This document shows positions 8,143 to 18,063 of a DNA stretch of 32,390 bases, piece after piece. The position numbers and the translations under genes were made by a program. The stretch comes from Ignavibacteria bacterium CG2_30_36_16 (GTDB lineage Bacteria; Bacteroidota; Ignavibacteria; Ignavibacteriales; Ignavibacteriaceae). Location of the stretch: assembly GCA_001873185.1 (NCBI GenBank), contig MNYQ01000241.1, forward strand, positions 1-32,390, read 5' to 3'. Position 1 is the first letter of the stretch. Every line of letters starts with the position of its first letter. The notes under the pieces are model-generated. The model was not told where the DNA came from, did not search any database, and saw nothing but the letters and a program-made list of their open reading frames with translations.

Positions 8143-10599
8143 TTACCTCAAATCACTTACAATTAGTTTTTGCACCATTTCAGAAATCATGTCATACGAC
8201 ATCCCATTAGGATATACCGGTTTGTGAAATTTCACATTGATTTTTTTCCACGGTTTTGGAATTATGCTCCCTCGCGGTAATGCTTCGTTAGCCCCTTTGA
8301 TTGTAACCGGCACGATGGGGACGTTCAACTCACTGCTAAGTATTGCAAACGTTTTTTTAAATTCGCCAACCTCGCCTGTGTAAGTACGCGTTCCTTCCGG
8401 AAAGATGATGATGTTCTTCCCTTTTCTTAATACTTCAGCCAGCTTTTGTATTGACTCTTTTAAATCTCTATTGATATCCATAACAATAACATTATTTCTA
8501 TTTGCAAACGATTTAAGCCATTTAAATTTAACGTGTTTCTCTTTTGCGTAGAAATATGTGTTTTTCATTATTTTGTTCTTTAGAAATACCGAAACAAACA
8601 GTCCGTCATAAAAACTTTGATGGTTAGGCACCAGAATAAATGGTCCGTTCTGCAGGTTCTCCGTGCCTTCACTCTTTATTCTGAAATAGATTTTGAACAA
8701 GACTTTTGAAGCATTTTTCAACAAATTTTGAGTGAACCAGCTTTTGGGAAGTTTTAAATCAACTTTCTCTTTTAATATCTCCGCCCACTTAACTGCTTCT
8801 ACAGAAAGTTTGTTTTTCTTTTCTTTCATAAATCTGGAAAGTTTTTCTACGGTAGGATGTTGTAGAAAAGTATCTTCGGGTATTTTTATTCCGAAAGTAG
8901 ATTCGAGAAATGTTTGAAAGCTAACCTTGTCGAGGGAATCCAATCCGAGGTCAATTTCAATATGATCATCGGGATAAATTTCGGTTTTTTTCTGTTCTTT
9001 TAGGAAATCACGAATAACAATATATTCTTCAAACTGTGGTTCTGAAGTTTTATTTTTTTTAGATTTTTGTCCCTCGGTTACTTCGGCAAGTTTAAATCGC
9101 TGAATTTTTCCAAGCCTGGTTTTAGGAAGCTCTTCCTTGAATAAAATAAACTTTGTGATTTTTTTATACGGAGCTGCTGAGCGGTTGTATTTATCCACTA
9201 CTTCCCAGCGAAATTTTTCTTCAAGATTTAATACGCCCTCTTCTCTCAACACCTTATAGTTTGGAAACAATGCCGCATTAAGCTGATCGTTTTGCATAAA
9301 CACGCCGGCTTCGGCAACAAAATTAGATACTGCTAAAATCTTTTTTTCTACTTCTTCGGGATTAATATTTTTGCCGTTGGAAAGAATAATAATTTCCTTT
9401 GATCGTCCTGTAATATGAAGGAACCCTTCATCGTCAATGTCACCAAGATCCCCTGTATAAAGCCAACCATCTTTTATTACCTGTGCGGTTTCTTCGGGAC
9501 GATTATAATAACCTTTCATTATATTTCTTCCTTTTGCGGCTATTTCTCCATCAACAATTTTAATTTCGAGCCCCGGCATAACCTCTCCCGGAGAACCGAT
9601 CTTCCATCTCCCCGGGCGCGTGAATGTAATCATTGGAGCGGCTTCAGTCATCCCGAAACCTTCCAGCATTTCGAAACCAAGAGTTTTATAATCGTTTGCC
9701 ATGTCTTCATCAAGTTTGGCTCCGCCGCAAACCATGAACGCAACCTTGCCGCCAAACTTATCGTGCACTTTCTTAAATATTTTTTTTGAAAAAGATTGTG
9801 AATTAACAAGGTGCGCTATTCTAAACAATGCTTTCGCAACCCCGTTAGAGTTTATTTTATCCATCACACCTTTGCGAATAGCTGCGTAAAGACGCGGTAC
9901 ACCGATGATGATCGAAATATTATTTTTTTGCAGTGTAGAAATAATATCTTCGGAAACCATTGATGGCGAAAATCCGATTGTAGTATGCACTTTAAGAGGA
10001 ATGATTACAGTGCCCATTAGCGGTAAAATATGATGGAACGGCAGCAGTGCAAGTACATTACGGGACTCACTGTAAATGGATATGTGTTCGCTAACAGCTT
10101 CAATGTTAGAAAGAAGATTATCATAACTTAACATAACACCCTTTGGCGTTCCGGTGGTTCCGGAAGTGTATACTATAATTGCGGTTTTAGTAACATCATA
10201 ACCGCCAATCTCTTCTGCAGAATATTGCTGATGTTTGTCACTAATTTCATCTAAATTAAAAACCGTCAACGAATAATTCAGAAGCGGCAGAATATTAGCA
10301 AATGAGTTTTTTGTTTCGTTTGAAATAAAAATAACTTCAGGACGGCAGTCGTTTAATATATAAGCAACCTCATCAACCGTCGACATAAAATCTATTGGAA
10401 CTGCGATTGATTGGTTTTTCCAGATTGAATAGAAAGCGTAAACCCATTCCGGACGATTGGGAGAATAAATGGCGGCTTTTCCTTCTTCATTTTTTGCGAA
10501 TAAAGACGAATAGTAATTTATATTTTGAAGAAGCCGGCGATAAGAAATTTTATCTTCGTGCCAAGCTATTGCTGTTTTTTCCGAATCTTTTATAAACAA
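8143..10599 (-). CDS. Fused AMP-dependent acyl-CoA/acyl-ACP synthetase, acyl carrier domain and PlsC 1-acylglycerol-phosphate acyltransferase
   Basis: AMP-binding core IVYTSGTTGTPKGVMLSYDN, LYTGDLGDIDDEGFLHITGR; ACP-like LGLDSLDKVSF; PlsC NHQSFYDG and FPEGTRT. TTG start. Confidence 0.9.
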   Translation of the reverse strand: MFIKDSEKTAIAWHEDKISYRRLLQNINYYSSLFAKNEEGKAAIYSPNRPEWVYAFYSIWKNQSIAVPIDFMSTVDEVAYILNDCRPEVIFISNETKNSFANILPLLNYSLTVFNLDEISDKHQQYSAEEIGGYDVTKTAIIVYTSGTTGTPKGVMLSYDNLLSNIEAVSEHISIYSESRNVLALLPFHHILPLMGTVIIPLKVHTTIGFSPSMVSEDIISTLQKNNISIIIGVPRLYAAIRKGVMDKINSNGVAKALFRIAHLVNSQSFSKKIFKKVHDKFGGKVAFMVCGGAKLDEDMANDYKTLGFEMLEGFGMTEAAPMITFTRPGRWKIGSPGEVMPGLEIKIVDGEIAAKGRNIMKGYYNRPEETAQVIKDGWLYTGDLGDIDDEGFLHITGRSKEIIILSNGKNINPEEVEKKILAVSNFVAEAGVFMQNDQLNAALFPNYKVLREEGVLNLEEKFRWEVVDKYNRSAAPYKKITKFILFKEELPKTRLGKIQRFKLAEVTEGQKSKKNKTSEPQFEEYIVIRDFLKEQKKTEIYPDDHIEIDLGLDSLDKVSFQTFLESTFGIKIPEDTFLQHPTVEKLSRFMKEKKNKLSVEAVKWAEILKEKVDLKLPKSWFTQNLLKNASKVLFKIYFRIKSEGTENLQNGPFILVPNHQSFYDGLFVSVFLKNKIMKNTYFYAKEKHVKFKWLKSFANRNNVIVMDINRDLKESIQKLAEVLRKGKNIIIFPEGTRTYTGEVGEFKKTFAILSSELNVPIVPVTIKGANEALPRGSIIPKPWKKINVKFHKPVYPNGMSYDMISEMVQKLIVSDLR

Positions 10600-10699
10600 T
10601 GCGGTTCATTCCTTCATTAATAATTTTGTATCTAATAATATAAACTCAAAAGTCAATAGTCAATAGCAACGCACCATTAAACTGATTAACAACCTTCGA

Positions 10700-11008
10700 T
10701 TATTCCACTTCTTCCATCACAATTCTTGCGGTTGCAATTTTGCCTGCGAATTTTTTTGCATGTTCTCTCTGCATAGAGGCGGCGAAATTTTCTTTATATG
10801 CAAGATAGTCATCAATGCTTTTGCATTCGTATTGAATAACATATGTTTTGTTATCCCCCTCTGTTGATGGAATGATTGTTTTATAAATTTTATATCCGCT
10901 AAAGAAACCCGTCTTAAGAACGTTTTGAATATGAATGTGCAGCATCCAGTCAAACCACTCTTCTTCAAATTCTCTCTTGATAATAACAGATACACTATAT
11001 ATAACCAA
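10700..11008 (-). CDS. DUF4286 family protein
   Basis: MVIYSVSVIIKREFEEEWFDWMLHIHIQNVLKTGFFSGYKIYK...YVIQYECKSIDDYLAYKENFA matches the DUF4286 pattern as I remember it. Confidence 0.7.
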   Translation of the reverse strand: MVIYSVSVIIKREFEEEWFDWMLHIHIQNVLKTGFFSGYKIYKTIIPSTEGDNKTYVIQYECKSIDDYLAYKENFAASMQREHAKKFAGKIATARIVMEEVE

Positions 11009-11223
11009 TATAATTCCTTATCGTTTTCGTTTTTATTTAAATAGGATATCATGATCCATTAATGAAATAGTTATCTTAATTTTCATAAGTCCTTGGGTTA
11101 GAGCATGTACTAACTATTAAATAATTATTTGTAAAACGAATATTAATTGTCTAAATAATAAATTTAAAATCACTATCTAAATATAACTCAACTCACTAAC
11201 ATTTATATCCTCTAATGCTCAGT

Positions 11224-12819
11224 TCATTTTGCCCAAATAGGATATGTATTCAAATCGAATAACACCGATCCAATTAGATAGACAAGTAAACTCACTATAA
11301 TTACTCCAGCAATGTTTATCATAAACCCGGCTTTTACCATGTACTGTATTTTCATTTTGTCGCTCGCAAAAATAATTGTATTTGGCGGAGTAGCAACCGG
11401 AAGCATAAATGCCATTGAAGAAGATAACGTTGCTGTTATCATCAACAATAAAGGATTAAGCCCTATAGCAACCGACACAGACGCCATTATAGGAAGTATC
11501 ATCTGCGTTGTTGCTGTGTTGGATGTTAGCTCAGTTAAAAAGTTTATTGTTAGCGCAGTTAGAAGAACAATTATCACCGGCGATAAATAACCGAGACTAT
11601 TAAATTGTATTCCAATATAGTCAGATAAACCGGAAGATGAGAATCCTTTTGCAAGTGCAAAACCTCCGCCAAAAAGTAGGATAATTCCCCATGGAACTTT
11701 GTTAAATGCAGTTACATCAAGTAATGCCGTTTTCCCGGCATTTGTTTTTTTTGACGGAATTAAAAACAGCAGCAGCGCCACTGATATGGCAACAGTACCG
11801 TCATTTATAAAATCGGGTACGGCGCAAATATTTTGCCAGCCAGGAATTTTAATGAACCCAAGATTAAGTTCGCTTCTAAAAATCCACAGTAATGCAGCGC
11901 TGCCGAAAAGGAGCGCAATAGTTTTTTCTTCAAAAGTTATTCTGCCAAGTTTTAGGTATTCATTGCGAATAAAATTTTTATCTATCTGAATTTTAACATC
12001 GAACTTGAAAAAAACCTTAATCAATAAAAATGCTACAAACATCAGCATAATTAGTGCGATAGGTACGGCAAGTATCATCCAGGAGCCAAACGAAATTGCC
12101 GGAGCTTCCGGATAAAGTATCCCGAATATTTTTACAAATGCAAGATTAGGAGGCGTGCCTATTAGTGTTCCAATTCCGCCAAGGGTGCACGAATATGCGA
12201 TTGCAAGTAAAAGCGTTATTGCAAAATTTTTAGTGCTTGCCTCGCCAAATTCTTTTTCCATTTTGTTGATGATTGCAAGCCCGATTGGAAGCATCATTAC
12301 AGCAGTTGCCGTGTTTGAAATCCACATTGAAAGAAATGCTGCGGCTGTCATGAACCCTATTATTATTGAGGACGGGCTGCCTCCAAAGAGTGTGATTATT
12401 TTTAATGCAATCCTTATATGAAGCCCCCACTCTTCCATCGCAATGGCAAGTAGAAAACCGCCGAGGAATAAAAATATTACAGAGTTGATATAAGACGAAG
12501 CAGTTTCTTCACCGCCGAGAAGTCCGAGCACGGGAAATAGAATTAAAGGAATTAAAGAAGTGGCTGCGAGCGGAACAGCTTCTGTGATCCACCAAAAAGC
12601 CATTAAGACAACAACCGCTGCCATTTTTGTAAGCTCTGGCTTTTGCGGATCGAGGTCTAAAAAAATTAATATTGCCGCAGCCGATATAATGCCGGCGACA
12701 AGACCGATCATTTTTATTTTATTCATATTGTTGAAACGGTTAATTTTATTCATGTGGAAAATAGCAAATATTTTTAACTTATTATTTGTTATTGAATAAT
12801 TCATATTTTTTATATTCAA
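11224..12819 (-). CDS. SLC13/DASS family anion:sodium symporter
   Basis: Polytopic protein with GGIGTLIGTPPNLAFV, ILLFGGGFALAKGF, LTELTSNTATTQMILPI and MLPVATPPN motifs. The start may be internal (MNKIKMIGLV). Confidence 0.9.
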   Translation of the reverse strand: MNIKNMNYSITNNKLKIFAIFHMNKINRFNNMNKIKMIGLVAGIISAAAILIFLDLDPQKPELTKMAAVVVLMAFWWITEAVPLAATSLIPLILFPVLGLLGGEETASSYINSVIFLFLGGFLLAIAMEEWGLHIRIALKIITLFGGSPSSIIIGFMTAAAFLSMWISNTATAVMMLPIGLAIINKMEKEFGEASTKNFAITLLLAIAYSCTLGGIGTLIGTPPNLAFVKIFGILYPEAPAISFGSWMILAVPIALIMLMFVAFLLIKVFFKFDVKIQIDKNFIRNEYLKLGRITFEEKTIALLFGSAALLWIFRSELNLGFIKIPGWQNICAVPDFINDGTVAISVALLLFLIPSKKTNAGKTALLDVTAFNKVPWGIILLFGGGFALAKGFSSSGLSDYIGIQFNSLGYLSPVIIVLLTALTINFLTELTSNTATTQMILPIMASVSVAIGLNPLLLMITATLSSSMAFMLPVATPPNTIIFASDKMKIQYMVKAGFMINIAGVIIVSLLVYLIGSVLFDLNTYPIWAK

Positions 12820-12917
12820 TTTTTTATCTTTTATTCTTCCAGCTTCTCGCCAAACCCATCAATTACAGAATATCCAGTTAATTTCAAAATTGGATTTTTC
12901 CTACAAGGATTCTTGTT

Positions 12918-12925
12918 TATATTTG
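12918..12925 (+). promoter_or_regulatory. Possible Bacteroidota-type -7 element (TATATTTG) upstream of gatB
   Basis: TAnnTTTG match 25 nt before ATG 12951, in the divergent intergenic region. Confidence 0.4.
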
Positions 12926-12950
12926 CGCCATTCAAAATTGATAAAGATAA

Positions 12951-14399
12951 ATGGACGCTAAATATGAAGCTGTAATAGGGCTGGAAGTTCACGCACAGCT
13001 GCTTACAACATCAAAAGTTTTTTGTGGATGCTCTACAAAGTTCGGCAACGAACCGAATACTAATGTTTGCCCCATTTGTCTTGGGCATCCTGGCGTTCTT
13101 CCGGTATTAAATAAAAAAGTTGTTGAATTTACAACGCTGATGGGTTTAGCAACAAATTGCAAAATCAATTCTAAATCTGTTTTTGCGCGCAAAAATTATT
13201 TTTATCCAGATCTTCCAAAAGGTTACCAGATTAGTCAATATGAGTTGCCAATTTGTGAGCACGGATGGATAGAAGTAACAACAACTGACAAAGAGAAAAG
13301 AAAAATCGGCATCACCCGGATACATATGGAAGAAGATGCAGGTAAATCTATTCACGATAGAGGAAACGAAACGCTTGTAGATGTTAACCGCTGCGGTGTT
13401 CCGCTTATGGAAATAGTTAGTGAACCCGAATTAAAAACGGCTGAAGAAGCTTATTTATATTTGAGTAAGATAAGGCAGATAGTTCGGTACCTTGGAATTT
13501 GTGACGGTAATATGGAAGAAGGTTCTTTGCGATGCGATGCGAATATTTCGATAAGATTAAAAGGCGACTCAGTGTTGGGGACTAAAACAGAAATTAAAAA
13601 CATGAACTCATTCCGGAATGTTGAACGCGCCATAAACTACGAAATTGAGAGGCAGATAGATCTTGTTGAAAACAATGAAAGAGTTGTTCAGGAAACGCTT
13701 TTATGGAATGCTGATTTAAATGAAGCGTTTTCAATGCGCAGCAAAGAAGAGGCTCATGATTATCGTTATTTCCCCGACCCGGATCTGATGCCAGTTTTTG
13801 TCGATGATATTTGGTTGAAAAATATTTCCGCAAGTTTGCCTGAACTGCCCGATATAAAAAAAGAAAGATTTGTTCGGCAGTATTTGCTTCCAGTTTACGA
13901 CGCTGAAATATTAACTCAGTCAAAACCGATAGCCGATTATTATGAAAAAGTTGTGTCGTATACAGATGATTTCAAGAGCGCGAGCAACTGGATTATGGGA
14001 GACGTTCTAAAAATTCTTAATGAAGAAAAAAAAGAAATACCCAACTTTTCAATTTCACCGGAATTTCTTGCTGAATTAATTAATCTTATAAAAAGCGGCG
14101 CTATAAGTGGTAAAATTGCGAAAGATATTTTTCCGGAAATGTTAGCCGGTAATATCAGCCCAGCCGCTATTGTTAAAAAGAAAAATCTTTTGCAAGTTTC
14201 CGATGTAAAAGTTATAGAAAAAACTGTTGACGAAATATTATCGTCGCACCCGCAGGAGGTTGAAGAATATCTCTCCGGCAAAGAAAAAGTAATAGGGTTT
14301 TTTATCGGTAGAATAATGAAACAAACAGCCGGAAAAGCGAATCCGCAGATAGCAAATAAAATTTTACATGAGAAGTTAAACTCTCTAAAAAATAATTAA
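12951..14399 (+). CDS. gatB: Asp-tRNA(Asn)/Glu-tRNA(Gln) amidotransferase subunit B
   Basis: YEAVIGLEVHAQLLT, CPICLGHPGVLPVLN, DLPKGYQISQYELP, DYRYFPDPDLMP; C-terminal GatB/YqeY domain. Confidence 0.98.
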   Translation: MDAKYEAVIGLEVHAQLLTTSKVFCGCSTKFGNEPNTNVCPICLGHPGVLPVLNKKVVEFTTLMGLATNCKINSKSVFARKNYFYPDLPKGYQISQYELPICEHGWIEVTTTDKEKRKIGITRIHMEEDAGKSIHDRGNETLVDVNRCGVPLMEIVSEPELKTAEEAYLYLSKIRQIVRYLGICDGNMEEGSLRCDANISIRLKGDSVLGTKTEIKNMNSFRNVERAINYEIERQIDLVENNERVVQETLLWNADLNEAFSMRSKEEAHDYRYFPDPDLMPVFVDDIWLKNISASLPELPDIKKERFVRQYLLPVYDAEILTQSKPIADYYEKVVSYTDDFKSASNWIMGDVLKILNEEKKEIPNFSISPEFLAELINLIKSGAISGKIAKDIFPEMLAGNISPAAIVKKKNLLQVSDVKVIEKTVDEILSSHPQEVEEYLSGKEKVIGFFIGRIMKQTAGKANPQIANKILHEKLNSLKNN

Positions 14400-14410
14400 A
14401 GGAGAATAAA

Positions 14411-15343
14411 TTGTCTTTCAAATCAGGTTTTAAAAAATTTATAGGAATAAAAACAGAAGAAGAGCTGAACAAGCAAAAAACTCCGAAAGAGAAAGTGCGG
14501 GATTTTATCGAATCTCTCCTATTCGCAGCTATTGCCGCGTTCTTCATAATTACGTTTGTTATTCAAAACACACGCATTCCAACAGGCTCTATGGAAAACA
14601 CGATTCTCGTGGGTGATTTTGTTCTCGTCAATAAATTTATTTATGGTTCTTCTTCGCCAAAATATATACCGTTTACCGAGATCGAACTCCCCTACTTCAC
14701 TTTGCCATCTTTAAGAGAACCACGAAGAAAAGATATTGTTGTCTTTGAATACCCGGGTCACCGGGATCAGCTTCGCGCGGATGAACTGGGAGTTAATTAT
14801 GTTAAAAGATGTATCGGACTTCCAGGCGATACGGTTCAAATCATTAATAAAGTAGTTTATGTAAACGGAGAAAAAAATTGGATCCCGCCGCACATCAGAT
14901 ACGGATATGAATTGCGTCCTCCAACCGTTAAACGCCCGGATATATTTCCACGGGGAATGAGCTGGAACGAAGATAATTGGGGACCAATTATTATTCCGAA
15001 AGAAAATTACACAATTAATTTGACACCGGAATCGGCATACAACTGGGCAACTACAATCGATCGTGAATTTGGCAGAAGAGTTGTAAAAATTGAAAATGGC
15101 AAAGTGCTAATAGATGGCAAGCCTGCAGAAAAATATACGTTCAAAAAAGATTACTTCTTTATGATGGGAGATAATCGTGACGACAGCGCCGACAGCCGTT
15201 TCTGGGGACTTGTTCCGCGAGATTTAATTGTTGGACAAGCTTTTATTACTTTATTCTCTTGGGACAGAGATATTCCGTTTACAGATTTTTTCAGACTTCT
15301 CGGTTCTATCCGGCTAGACCGCGTCTTAAAATTGTTGAACTAA
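14411..15343 (+). CDS. lepB: Signal peptidase I
   Basis: RIPTGSMENTILVGDFVLVNKF (catalytic Ser), YVKRCIGLPGD (Lys), GDNRDDSADSRFWGLVP. TTG start with AAGGAG upstream. Confidence 0.96.
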   Translation: MSFKSGFKKFIGIKTEEELNKQKTPKEKVRDFIESLLFAAIAAFFIITFVIQNTRIPTGSMENTILVGDFVLVNKFIYGSSSPKYIPFTEIELPYFTLPSLREPRRKDIVVFEYPGHRDQLRADELGVNYVKRCIGLPGDTVQIINKVVYVNGEKNWIPPHIRYGYELRPPTVKRPDIFPRGMSWNEDNWGPIIIPKENYTINLTPESAYNWATTIDREFGRRVVKIENGKVLIDGKPAEKYTFKKDYFFMMGDNRDDSADSRFWGLVPRDLIVGQAFITLFSWDRDIPFTDFFRLLGSIRLDRVLKLLN

Positions 15344-15421
15344 TATTTTGTACGAGGAAAATTATACGATAATTACCGGTGTAAACTTTTTGCGCCTACT
15401 TAAAATTAAACTGAATTAACT

Positions 15422-16684
15422 ATGCCAATTCTTGATCTTCAATATGAGAAATATAAGCTAAGCAACGGTTTGCAAGTAATACTTCATAAAGATAATGCAG
15501 TTCCTCTCGTTTCTGTTAATCTGTGGTATCATGTTGGTTCTGCTGATGAACAGCGCGGTAAAACCGGGCTTGCACATTTATTTGAACATATGATGTTTCA
15601 AGGCTCGCAGAATGTGCCGAAAGAAATGCATTTTAAATACATTCAAGAAGCCGGCGGAGTATTAAACGGATCGACTAATTTTGACCGAACAAACTATTAT
15701 GAAAAAGTGCCGTCAAATTTTTTGGAATTGGCTCTTTGGCTTGAGTCAGATAGAATGGGATATTTTCTTCCTGCACTTACTTTAGAAAAATTAAACAATC
15801 AAAAAGATGTTGTAAAAAACGAGCGCCTGGAAAGGTATGATAATCAACCATACGGGCTTGCATGGGAAATTTTAATATCGAATATCTACCCTGATGTTCA
15901 TCCATACAACTGGGCTACTATCGGTTCTATTAATGATATTGAAAATTATTCCCTTGAGGATGTTTCCACTTTTTTCAATTTATTTTATTCCCCTTCTAAT
16001 GCTACGCTCGTTGTTGCAGGCGATTTTGAAGAAGCCAAAGCAAGAGAAATGATTGATAAATATTTTGGTTCGATAAAATCTACTAATTCTGTTTCACACC
16101 CAAGTGTAAAACCGTTTAATATTAAAAAGGAAATTTTTATCGAGCGTAAAGAAAATGTTCAACTTGATAGAATTTATTTTGCATGGAACTCGGACAAAGC
16201 TTTTGGTGCGGATGATGCGGCGCTTGATGTTTTATCCGATATTCTCGCCGGTTCAAAAGGTTCAAGGTTATATAAAAAAATTGTTCACGAACTTGAAATT
16301 GCACAGGATATAAGTGTATTTCAATACTCCGGTAAACTTGCCGGGCACTTGATGGTTGTTGCAACAGCGAAGCCGGGCAACGACCTTGATAAAATTAAAA
16401 AAGAAATTATTTATGAATTAGATATCCTTCGAATAAACGGGGCAACTGAAAAGGAATTAACGAAAACCAAAAACAGTATTCGTTCGGGATTTATTTATTC
16501 GCTGCAAAATCTTGATTCGCTCGCAGATCAATTAAATTTTTACAATTTTTATTTAGACGAGCCAAATTCTTTCAGCAATGATCTTAAACGATATGATGTT
16601 GTTACAAATGAGCATATAAAAACTGTAGCGGAAAAATATTTAACTGCTCCATTTGTTGAATTAAGAATTACCCCCAATCAGTAA
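15422..16684 (+). CDS. M16 family zinc peptidase, putative catalytic subunit
   Basis: HLFEHMMFQGS (HxxEH) and NERLERYDNQPYG. Confidence 0.93.
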   Translation: MPILDLQYEKYKLSNGLQVILHKDNAVPLVSVNLWYHVGSADEQRGKTGLAHLFEHMMFQGSQNVPKEMHFKYIQEAGGVLNGSTNFDRTNYYEKVPSNFLELALWLESDRMGYFLPALTLEKLNNQKDVVKNERLERYDNQPYGLAWEILISNIYPDVHPYNWATIGSINDIENYSLEDVSTFFNLFYSPSNATLVVAGDFEEAKAREMIDKYFGSIKSTNSVSHPSVKPFNIKKEIFIERKENVQLDRIYFAWNSDKAFGADDAALDVLSDILAGSKGSRLYKKIVHELEIAQDISVFQYSGKLAGHLMVVATAKPGNDLDKIKKEIIYELDILRINGATEKELTKTKNSIRSGFIYSLQNLDSLADQLNFYNFYLDEPNSFSNDLKRYDVVTNEHIKTVAEKYLTAPFVELRITPNQ

Positions 16685-16686
16685 GG

Positions 16687-18063
16687 ATGAGAATGAGTTT
16701 AAACAGAGCAGTAAAACCTTTCCCGAAAGAAGAAATATCGTTTTCACTCCCCGAAATTGAAAATTTTTGTCTCTCGAACGGCTTAAGAGTTCTTCATGTA
16801 AAAAAAGATACTTTGCCAATCATAAATATCAACCTGGTGTTTTATGCCGGTTCAAAATATGATCCTTCCGGTAGAAAAGGGCTTGCTAATTTGTTCGGGA
16901 TGGTAGCAGATGAAGGCGCCGGTATTTACGATACGCTTGCTTTGAGCGATGAACTTGATACTCTCGGTACATCTTTGAACATCAACAGGGATAGCGATTC
17001 GATTTACTATTCTCTTCAAACTCTAACTGAGCACTATGCAAAATCGTTAGATTTGTTTTGTGATGTCTTGCTTTCGCCCCGTTTTGAAGATGCTGCTTTT
17101 GAAAGAGAAAAAAGAAAAATCTTAACCCGGATTTTACAAATTAAAGACGCTCCGGATGAACTGGCAGATATTGCATTTGAACGAATAATTTATGGTGACG
17201 ATAATCCCTACAGTCATCCTGTTTTTGGTTATGCAGATACAGTTCAACAGATAAATAATGCTGAAGTAAAAGATTTTTATAAAAATTTTATTTTCCCCTC
17301 TAACGGATTTCTTGTTTGCGTCGGCAATATTACAGCGGATCATCTTAAAAAAAGTTTCGAGGATAAATTAAATACATGGACTATAGAGGGAACGAATAAT
17401 TTCACTTTGGTTAACTCAAAAGAAACTGCCCCAAAAATTTATCTTCTTCACAAAGAAGGCACAGTTCAAAGCGAAATTAGATGCGGGCATCTAACTTGCA
17501 AAAGAAATGAAATGGATTATTTTCCAAAATCAATTTTAAATATGATTTTGGGCGGACAGTTTTCAAGCAGGATCAATTTAAATCTTCGAGAAGACAAAGG
17601 TTATACTTACGGCGCTCTTTCCCGTTTTAATTATCATAAAGATGCGGCACATTTTTATGTTTCTACTTCTGTGGGCGCTGAAAACACAGCTAATGCTCTT
17701 ATTGAGATTGATAAAGAAATAAATAAAATTAAAGACGGTATTAGCGGCGAAGAATTAAAATTTGCCAAGTCGTCAATGATTAGAAAATTTCCCTCGAACT
17801 TTGAAACTTTAAGACAAATTAGCGTTAATCTAATCGGCAAGGTTGTCTATGGTTTGAAGAACGACTACTTTAACACATACATAGACAGTATTTTGAAAGT
17901 GACGAAAGAAGACGTAAATAAAGCTGCCGCTGATAATATTTTTCCTGAAAACATAAAATATGTTATTACCGGCGATAAAAATATTATCCGACCTCAATTA
18001 AAAAACATCATGTTTGCCGACGTTGTAGAAATAAATTCTGATGGCGAGGTTATAGAAGGTTGA
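16687..18063 (+). CDS. M16 family peptidase paralogue lacking HxxEH (putative non-catalytic subunit)
   Basis: The equivalent of HxxEH reads GLANLFGMVADEGA; C-terminal SRINLNLREDKGYTYG retained. Starts 2 nt after the upstream stop. Confidence 0.9.
   Translation: MRMSLNRAVKPFPKEEISFSLPEIENFCLSNGLRVLHVKKDTLPIININLVFYAGSKYDPSGRKGLANLFGMVADEGAGIYDTLALSDELDTLGTSLNINRDSDSIYYSLQTLTEHYAKSLDLFCDVLLSPRFEDAAFEREKRKILTRILQIKDAPDELADIAFERIIYGDDNPYSHPVFGYADTVQQINNAEVKDFYKNFIFPSNGFLVCVGNITADHLKKSFEDKLNTWTIEGTNNFTLVNSKETAPKIYLLHKEGTVQSEIRCGHLTCKRNEMDYFPKSILNMILGGQFSSRINLNLREDKGYTYGALSRFNYHKDAAHFYVSTSVGAENTANALIEIDKEINKIKDGISGEELKFAKSSMIRKFPSNFETLRQISVNLIGKVVYGLKNDYFNTYIDSILKVTKEDVNKAAADNIFPENIKYVITGDKNIIRPQLKNIMFADVVEINSDGEVIEG

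Noticed and set aside
10650-10670. AGTCAATAGTCAATAG direct repeat upstream of the ligase fusion
   Set aside because: Two copies of a 7-mer in AT-rich intergenic DNA; no support for an operator.
10717-11052. 111-aa minus-strand ORF overlapping DUF4286
   Set aside because: Alternative frame of the DUF4286 gene; the 102-aa frame has the coherent family pattern.
11312-12799. Series of plus-strand ORFs opposite the DASS transporter
   Set aside because: Shadow ORFs of a well-supported transmembrane CDS on the minus strand.
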